Assembly: GCA_023150935.1 (NCBI GenBank)
Contig: JAKLJW010000016.1
Coordinates: forward strand, 1 to 64,000
Source: Candidatus Binatia bacterium
GTDB lineage: Bacteria; Desulfobacterota; Binatia; HRBIN30
Direction of reading: 5' to 3'
DNA length: 64,000 bases
Shown here: one piece after another, positions 58,496 to 64,000 of the stretch
Numbering within the stretch: position 1 is the stretch's first letter
How the letters are laid out: the number at the start of each line of letters is the position of its first letter
The notes under the pieces: generated by a model
What the model saw: the letters and a program-made list of their open reading frames with translations, nothing else
Database searches by the model: none
Told to the model about the DNA's origin: nothing
Translations under genes and position numbers: made by a program

Positions 58496-60286
58496 TCACA
58501 CTCGTTTACGAGCCGCCGAACCCGCCGGCGGGTACTCTATGCTGCCGCGCGCGGCCGTCGCCTCTCCGACCGGCACCGTCGGTAACCAGAGGGCTTCCGC
58601 CGCGCGCCAGGCCTCGACCTGGCGTTCGGCGGCCTCCGCGCGCGCCCGATCCAGGCCGCCATCGCGTTGCCAGTACACGGTCTGCGACGGGAAGGCGAAA
58701 CCGGATCCGCCGGTACTCACGACTTCCATGATGCGCAGATAGATATCCTCGCGAATGGCGAGGAATTCGTCGAAGTCGGTGGTCAGCACGTAGGCGAAGA
58801 TCTCGATGTCGAGCGAGTGCGGGCCGAAACCGACGAAACGAACGCGCGCCGGCTGCGGGTCGAGCTTGGGGTGCGCAAGCAGCAGGCGCTTGATTTCGAC
58901 GAGCACAAAGCGGAGCTGGTCCGGCGACGTCTCGTACCGCAACCCGATCGTGGCGATCAAACGGATGCGATCGCGCTGGCTGAAGTTTTCGATCTCCAGC
59001 GAAGAGAACTGCGCGTTGGGTACCGACACCACGGTGCGGTCGAGCGTGCGCACGCGGGTGGAGCGCAGGCCAACCTCCTCCACGGTGCCCGACCACGAGC
59101 CGAAGCGGCAGAAATCGCCGACGCGCACCGGTTGGTCGGTGATGATGGTGACGCTGCCGAAGACGTGCTCGACGGTCTTCTGGGCCGCCAGAGCCACCGC
59201 CAGACCACCGATTCCCAGACCGGCAATCAGACTGCTGACGTCGTACCCGATGTTCTGCAGTACGGCGAGAACGGCCATGACCACGACGAAGCCCTTCGAC
59301 GTTCGGCGCACGAGCGGAATCAACGAGGCGATGTGCTTGCGAGGGCCCACGTAGCGTTCTTCGGCCATGTGCGCGGCGACATCGACCACCCGCACCAGTA
59401 CCCAGGTGAACGCCGCCAGCAGCAGCAGGTCGGTAATCGCCGTGATCACGCGTTGGGCGGAGAAGGAAAACGCCAGTAGCGCGGTGCCCATGCGGAAGAG
59501 CGCCACCCCCACGAGGAGGCGGACCGGGCCGCGGACGACCTCCCACACGCGGTCGTCTTTGCGCGTTTCGGTGCGCGCGACGATCGCCTTGACGATGACG
59601 TGCAACAACTGCGACAGCACGAGGGCGAGCACGGTCACGGTCACCATCAGCACCAGCAAGCCGATCCATTCCCAGACCGGGACGCGCCACAGGCGCTTTT
59701 CGACCATCCACGCGGGGAGGCGCTCGCCGACGGGGCCGTAACCGAACTCGTCGTACAAACCCGGGATCTTGGCGACGGTCGCCTGCGACAGCTTCCAGAT
59801 CGCCGCGCCGTTCTCGCCCGGTACGCGCTCGATTTCGACCGTTACGGGAGCCTTCGCCGTCTGAATCGTTCCAACGAGGTCCCGCCTCGCGCTCAACCCG
59901 TCATCGCGCGCGCCGGCGGGGTCGTCGCTGAGTTGCTCCGGGTCGACCCAGAGAGCCCGATCCAGGACGTGACACATCTGTCGGGCGAGCCGCTGGCCTT
60001 CGGTCTCGCGTTCGACCGCCGCCACGCGACGCAGATCGAGGTACTCCGTGGCGCGAACGTAATCGCCGGCCCAGCACGCTTCGAGGAAGCCGGTAACGGC
60101 GGTTCGCGGTGCGACCCTCTTGAAGGTCGCGTCGATCGCCGGTGTAGCCGTAGCCGGCGGCGGCGGGGCGGCCGGCGGCGGTTCCTCCTGCGCGTGAGTC
60201 GGGCCGGCCGATTGCAGTAACCCGACGAGCAGACCGCCGAGCGCGAAACGACGGCGCCAGGACCTCTTGCGCACCACGTTTGACAT
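58496..60286 (-). CDS. Mechanosensitive ion channel family protein (MscS-like)
   Basis: A 596-residue channel. A signal peptide (RFALGGLLVGLLQSAGPTHA) precedes a ~170-residue periplasmic region. Four to five membrane helices follow (WEWIGLLVLMVTVTVLALVL onwards). The pore-lining helix is GLGIGGLAVALAAQKTVEHV, closely matching MscS TM3, with FGSVTIITDQPVRVGDFCRF for the beta domain and RTLDRTVVSVPNAQFSSLEI after it. The ATG at 60286 follows GGAGG; the 27 codons before it are not conserved-looking. It relieves pressure in hypo-osmotic shock. Large N-terminal domain makes it a longer-than-minimal MscS, as for YnaI/MscM types. Confidence 0.9.
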   Translation of the reverse strand: MSNVVRKRSWRRRFALGGLLVGLLQSAGPTHAQEEPPPAAPPPPATATPAIDATFKRVAPRTAVTGFLEACWAGDYVRATEYLDLRRVAAVERETEGQRLARQMCHVLDRALWVDPEQLSDDPAGARDDGLSARRDLVGTIQTAKAPVTVEIERVPGENGAAIWKLSQATVAKIPGLYDEFGYGPVGERLPAWMVEKRLWRVPVWEWIGLLVLMVTVTVLALVLSQLLHVIVKAIVARTETRKDDRVWEVVRGPVRLLVGVALFRMGTALLAFSFSAQRVITAITDLLLLAAFTWVLVRVVDVAAHMAEERYVGPRKHIASLIPLVRRTSKGFVVVMAVLAVLQNIGYDVSSLIAGLGIGGLAVALAAQKTVEHVFGSVTIITDQPVRVGDFCRFGSWSGTVEEVGLRSTRVRTLDRTVVSVPNAQFSSLEIENFSQRDRIRLIATIGLRYETSPDQLRFVLVEIKRLLLAHPKLDPQPARVRFVGFGPHSLDIEIFAYVLTTDFDEFLAIREDIYLRIMEVVSTGGSGFAFPSQTVYWQRDGGLDRARAEAAERQVEAWRAAEALWLPTVPVGEATAARGSIEYPPAGSAARKRV

Positions 60287-60455
60287 GTCGTCCTCCGAGT
60301 GGGGCGAACCGACCGGGCACGCGCCGCCGTGCGCCGCGCAACCGTACCGTCGCCCGTGGGTATGCAAATCCGTCGTCTAGCGCAGATAAGCGGCCCGGGC
60401 CACACCCGCCCGGGTTGCGTTGACTGCGCGCGCCCCCGACCCTAGAAACTGCGCC

Positions 60456-60779
60456 ATGCTCACCATCGACGACTTCCGCAAGCTCGACTTGCGTATCGCC
60501 ACGATCACCGCCGCCGAACCGCACCCGAACGCGGACCGGTTGCTGGTGTTGCAGATCGACCTCGGCACCGAACGGCGCCAGCTCGTCGCCGGTATTCGCG
60601 CGCACTACGAGCCACAGGCGCTGGTCGGCAAGCAGATCGTGGTCGTCGCCAACCTCGAGCCCGCGAGCCTGCGGGGAGTGCAGAGTCAGGGCATGTTGCT
60701 CGCCGCATCGGACGGCGAGGGCAGGCTTGCCGTGGTCACACCCGAGCGGCCGGTGGCTCCGGGGGCGGCGGTGAAGTAG
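60456..60779 (+). CDS. tRNA-binding OB-fold protein (MetRS beta/CsaA-like)
   Basis: A 107-residue stand-alone tRNA-binding domain. It begins MLTIDDFRKLDLRIATITAA and continues EPHPNADRLLVLQIDLG, QLVAGIRAHYEPQALVGKQI and SQGMLLAAS, which matches the C-terminal domain of bacterial methionyl-tRNA synthetase almost region by region. Free forms exist as MetRS beta subunits or CsaA; the GIR...SQGML wording is nearer to MetRS beta. The ATG 60456 starts the fold directly. The 3' end overlaps the convergent radical SAM gene by 44 bases. Confidence 0.88.
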   Translation: MLTIDDFRKLDLRIATITAAEPHPNADRLLVLQIDLGTERRQLVAGIRAHYEPQALVGKQIVVVANLEPASLRGVQSQGMLLAASDGEGRLAVVTPERPVAPGAAVK

Positions 60780-61977
60780 TCGGGCCGGACGATTCGACTT
60801 CGACGGCGGGTTTGGCCGGCCGTTCGTACAGCCCGACGTAGCGCGCCACCATCAGGTACTTCTTGAAGAAGCGGTTGGTTTGCTCTTCATGGGGGCTGAC
60901 CGTGCTGCGATCGACGGGATCGAAGAAACAAGTGGGGTCGCTCTCCATGACGTCGCCGGTGTGGAAGTACGCCATCGCCCGGCAGCCGCCGCAGGTGAAC
61001 TGGTAGCGGCAGTTGCCGCACTTGCCCTTCAACCGGCGGCGGTCGAGTAGATTGGCGAACAACTCGCTTTCGTTGACGATCCGATCCAACGGCCGGTCGC
61101 GAACGTTACCCGCCGACACGACGTCGAGCAGCACCGGACAGGCGGAGACGTCGCCTTCCGCATTGATGGTCAGCCAGGTGCCCACCCAGCAGCCGATCGG
61201 CGGGTTGTGCGGTACGGTGCCGTTGCGCACGCCGCCCGAGACCTCGGCATGCAGTTCGGGCGAGAGAAAGAACGGGGTGTAGCTGACGTATCCGTTGACG
61301 TGGCGGCGCAGTGCGGGATGGAACTTGCGTTCGAGATCTTCGCGATCGAAGCCGTGGGACACGAAGTACTCGTGACCCGAGCCGCGGGCAACCAGGGGCG
61401 AACGGTTGTACGAGATGCGCCGTTTGACCAGGTAGTCGATGGTGCGCTCGAAGCTGTCGGCGTTGTGCTTGCCGATGGTCACGATGACGTGCCGGTCGAT
61501 GTCGAGTTCGTCGCACAACTCCAGCACCTCGATGGTACGGTCAGGACCCGCATGGCGCGTCTCGGCGTTGTGGTCGTCGATGGAGTTGAGTCCGAGGGCA
61601 AGGGTGACATGACCGTAGGTGGCTTCCTTGATGGCTTGCAGGCGCTCGCGGGTGACCAGTTCGCCGTTCGTGCAGAGCTTGCACTGGTAACCGAGGTCGA
61701 CGGTCAGCCGCATGAGGTCAAGGGCGTCCTTGCGCAACAGGAACTCGCCGCCGCTCCAGCCGATGGCCTTGGCGCCGACCTTCTTCGCCGGTCGCAGCAC
61801 GAGGTCGCGGATCTCGTCGTAGGTTAGCTCGCTGCGCCGACTGCGGCGGACTCGTTCCGCGTCGTTGCTGCCGGTCATGCACGCCTGGCACTGCAAATTG
61901 CACAGACGCGTCGCCTCGAAGTAAATCGCGGGAAACCGATACGGAGCATGCTGCGTGGTCACCGGGGCCCCTCCCAT
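60736..61977 (-). CDS. Radical SAM/SPASM domain protein
   Basis: A 413-residue radical SAM enzyme. The SAM cluster motif is CNLQCQACM (C-x3-C-x2-C) followed by GWSGGEFLLRKDALDLM. The C-terminal SPASM part starts with CWVGTWLTINAEGDVSACPV and ends CGNCRYQFTCGGCRAMAYFH then TGDVMESDPTCFF, providing ligands for auxiliary Fe-S clusters. This last block resembles the heme-modifying NirJ/AhbC/AhbD branch (CGGCRARAY with TGD and EDP-x-C), so a tetrapyrrole role is possible, but peptide-maturase functions are common too. No small precursor peptide or other heme-d1 gene is nearby. The Pro-rich tail overlaps the convergent OB-fold gene by 44 bases. Confidence 0.87.
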   Translation of the reverse strand: MGGAPVTTQHAPYRFPAIYFEATRLCNLQCQACMTGSNDAERVRRSRRSELTYDEIRDLVLRPAKKVGAKAIGWSGGEFLLRKDALDLMRLTVDLGYQCKLCTNGELVTRERLQAIKEATYGHVTLALGLNSIDDHNAETRHAGPDRTIEVLELCDELDIDRHVIVTIGKHNADSFERTIDYLVKRRISYNRSPLVARGSGHEYFVSHGFDREDLERKFHPALRRHVNGYVSYTPFFLSPELHAEVSGGVRNGTVPHNPPIGCWVGTWLTINAEGDVSACPVLLDVVSAGNVRDRPLDRIVNESELFANLLDRRRLKGKCGNCRYQFTCGGCRAMAYFHTGDVMESDPTCFFDPVDRSTVSPHEEQTNRFFKKYLMVARYVGLYERPAKPAVEVESSGPTTSPPPPEPPAARV

Positions 61978-62211
61978 GGCGCCCCTCTAGGTACCAAATT
62001 GGCGGCAGCGGGCAAGAGCCAAGAGTCGGCTGCATCCCGAGGCGGTCTCCAGCCGGGACCGCTCTGACCGGACACGGCAGTTGACCCGGAGGTGGAACGT
62101 GCGCTCCGCGCGCGCTCCGCTCCGCGCGCTCGCCGCGCCACTTTCGGCGGGACCCGAGTCCGTGGCGGCGGCTGTCGTGCGGCCGGTGCCTGGTTGGCTC
62201 CCCGAAGCGAC

Positions 62212-64000
62212 TCACGCCGCTGGCGCGGCCGTGACCTCGGCTGAGAGCGGCCGCTCCCGGCACCGTTCCAGCGCTGCGCGCAGATCTTCAGTGCGGACCG
62301 GTTTGGCAATGTAGTCGTCCATGCCGGCATCGAGGCAGCGCTCGCGATCGCCCTGCATGGCATCGGCGGTCATGGCGATGATGTACGGGCGCGCGTTTGG
62401 CGCGTGGCGCCGCACGATGCGGCGCGTTGCCTCGAGGCCGTCCAACTCCGGCATCTGCACGTCCATGAAAACCACGTCGTACGGTTGGCGGCGTACCGCC
62501 TCGATCGCCTCCAGGCCGTTAGCGGCGACGTCCGCTCGGTAGCCGAGGCGGCTCAGGATGCTGAGCGCGACCTTCTGGTTCACCACGTTGTCCTCGGCGA
62601 CCAGGATGCGCAGGGGCGCCAGCGGTGCCAACTCGGGATCGACCGGCGGTGGCGCTGGCGCTGGCGCGGACTTCGCGTCGGAGCGATCGAAGATACCGGA
62701 CAGCGCGTCGTGGAGGACCGACGGTTTCACCGGTTTGCTCAGGAAGGCGGCGACCTCGGGGGGCGGCGCGCCGTTGCCCTGACGCATCATGGCGGCCTGT
62801 TCGCCGACCGAGCTCAGCATCACCAGCGGGAGAGAGGCGGCGTCGCGCAGGGTGCGGATCTCCGCCGCCAATGTCAGCCCGTCCATCCCCGGCATTTGCA
62901 CGTCGAGCAACCCGACGTCGAACTCCTCGCCGTCCCGGATCCAATCGAGCGCCTCCGGTCCCGAGGCGGCGGCCAACGGCCGCATCCCCCATGCGCGCGC
63001 CTGCTGCGTCAGCAACCGGCGATTGGTTTCATTGTCGTCGACGACGAGCAGGCGCCGCCCGGCGAGGAGTTGTTCCGCCGCGCGCCAACCGACGCGGGGC
63101 ACGATCGCGGCGGCCTCGGCGACTACGGTGAAATGAAACGTCGAGCCGATACCTTCCTCGCTCTCGACCCACATCGTACCGCCCATGAGCTCGCTGAGCT
63201 GCTTGCTGATTGCCAGGCCCAGCCCCGTGCCGCCGAACCGCCGGCTGATCGAGCCATCGACCTGACTGAACGACCGGAACAACCTTTCCATCCGGTCCCG
63301 CGGGATGCCGATGCCCGTGTCCTGCACGGCGACATGGACTCGATGATGCTTGCCGGCCAGGGCTTCGGCGTCGACGCGGACGACCACTTCGCCCGTGGCG
63401 GTAAACTTCACCGCGTTGCTGAGCAGGTTGACGAGGATCTGCCGAATGCGCGTGGCATCGCCGATCAGTGCTGCCGGCGTGGTGTCGGCGATGAAGTGGA
63501 CGAGTTCCAGTCCCTTGGCGGCCGTGGCGCCGGCCATCAGGTCGAGCGCCTGCTCGACGCAGGGACGCAGCTCGAACGGCTGGCGTTCGAGTTCGAGCTT
63601 GCCCGCTTCGATCTTGCTGAAGTCCAGAATGTCGTTGATGATCACCAGCAGGGTTTCGCCGCCGTTGCGGACCGTCTCGGCGTACTCGCGCTGGAGTGGG
63701 GAGAGCTCGGTGTCGAGGAGCAGGCCCGTCATACCGATGACCGCGTTCATCGGCGTGCGGATCTCGTGACTCATGTTGGCAACGAACTCAGACTTCAGCC
63801 GGGTCGCCTCCAGGGCCTGATCTCGCGCCGCGACCAGCTCGGCGTTAGTCTCCCGCAACTGGTCCAACCGCCGCTGAGCCAGTCCGAGCGCCCAGCGTCG
63901 CGATCCGTCGTGAAAGAATGCCAGGAGTGCGATGAACAGGATGACCCCGGTCGAGCCCGCCATCTGGAACCAACGATTCTGCTCGACCGTCAGCGGCTCG
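62212..64000 (-). CDS. Hybrid sensor histidine kinase with two receivers (N-terminus beyond the window)
   Basis: The open frame runs off the right edge: 12 codons in the same frame precede the ATG at 63963 (...EQNRWFQ), so the N-terminal sensor is outside. Visible are a membrane segment ([20 protein letters not shown]), a coiled segment, HisKA with [16 protein letters not shown] (histidine codon at 63766-63768), the ATPase ([45 protein letters not shown]), and then two receivers: the first with [14 protein letters not shown] and the second with [14 protein letters not shown]. The phrase preceding the membrane helix (W-F-x-M) is typical of Y_Y_Y/two-component-regulator-propeller kinases, but that cannot be confirmed here. 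Confidence 0.9.
   Translation of the reverse strand, partial: EPLTVEQNRWFQMAGSTGVILFIALLAFFHDGSRRWALGLAQRRLDQLRETNAELVAARDQALEATRLKSEFVANMSHEIRTPMNAVIGMTGLLLDTELSPLQREYAETVRNGGETLLVIINDILDFSKIEAGKLELERQPFELRPCVEQALDLMAGATAAKGLELVHFIADTTPAALIGDATRIRQILVNLLSNAVKFTATGEVVVRVDAEALAGKHHRVHVAVQDTGIGIPRDRMERLFRSFSQVDGSISRRFGGTGLGLAISKQLSELMGGTMWVESEEGIGSTFHFTVVAEAAAIVPRVGWRAAEQLLAGRRLLVVDDNETNRRLLTQQARAWGMRPLAAASGPEALDWIRDGEEFDVGLLDVQMPGMDGLTLAAEIRTLRDAASLPLVMLSSVGEQAAMMRQGNGAPPPEVAAFLSKPVKPSVLHDALSGIFDRSDAKSAPAPAPPPVDPELAPLAPLRILVAEDNVVNQKVALSILSRLGYRADVAANGLEAIEAVRRQPYDVVFMDVQMPELDGLEATRRIVRRHAPNARPYIIAMTADAMQGDRERCLDAGMDDYIAKPVRTEDLRAALERCRERPLSAEVTAAPAA

Noticed and set aside
61978..62211. A precursor peptide for the SPASM enzyme in the upstream gap
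   Set aside because: Frames here are Ala/Arg-rich noise without a ribosome-binding site or a Cys/core pattern.

Overview
The window is about 64 kb of very GC-rich bacterial chromosome around a replication origin. The gene content (F-type ATP synthase, dnaA-dnaN-gyrB-gyrA, IMM-spanning hybrid kinases, lipoprotein and signal-peptide genes) is that of a Gram-negative. The Thr/Pro/Arg-rich linker protein with dockerin-like repeats, many intergenic GGGAGGGCGA and GCGGATTGCGG type repeats, and a deltaproteobacterial-like mixture of genes suggest an uncultured deltaproteobacterium-like lineage (for example Binatota/Desulfobacterota). That placement is inference from gene style, not from a phylogenetic marker comparison.

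Layout, left to right. 0-4.8 kb: a glycyl radical enzyme with its radical-SAM activase, then a PlsC-like acyltransferase. 4.8-7.6 kb: a decayed stretch with repeats, a gene fragment, a HAF-repeat lipoprotein interrupted by an in-frame TGA, and an internally deleted AAA/DUF4143 gene. 7.8-13.8 kb: a saccharopine-dehydrogenase-like protein, a gamma-glutamyltransferase-like Ntn hydrolase, a methyltransferase, YceH and a GPH-type transporter. 14-16.7 kb: a dockerin/duplicated-domain surface protein translationally coupled to a protein made of two transposase-type DNA-binding heads. 16.9-21 kb: a 2-oxoacid dehydrogenase E1alpha-E1beta-E2 operon and an SDR. 21.2-26.6 kb: two paralogous small proteins flanking coaE, HU, inositol-phosphate synthase, and nadA with an NrtR-like regulator.

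26.6-37.5 kb is almost entirely on the minus strand: phosphatase/subtilase pair, the pgpA-cinA-thpR-recA-pilT-recX run, atpE, and hemL-atpZ-atpI-atpB. At dnaA (37.8 kb) the coding strand flips to plus for dnaN, gyrB, gyrA, a secreted protein, an Hpt protein and two hybrid histidine kinases. DnaA-box-like sites on both sides of dnaA and an AT-rich tract before dnaN put oriC here, and the strand switch agrees. recF is missing from the usual dnaN-gyrB position.

52.6-64 kb: moaE-moaD-moaB (molybdopterin synthase, with MoaD carrying residues after its Gly-Gly), an unrecognised protein, an enoyl-CoA hydratase-family protein, a third hybrid kinase, an MscS channel, a tRNA-binding OB-fold protein, a radical SAM/SPASM enzyme and a fourth hybrid kinase cut by the right edge. 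No rRNA, tRNA, CRISPR array or intact insertion sequence was recognised.

The most unusual items are: a 129-136 bp repeat that abuts the TGA of two unrelated genes in the same relative orientation; the coupled double-HTH/dockerin pair; MoaD ending GGCDD; a probable ATT start for atpZ; the TGA-split HAF gene; and the Hpt plus hybrid-kinase array.
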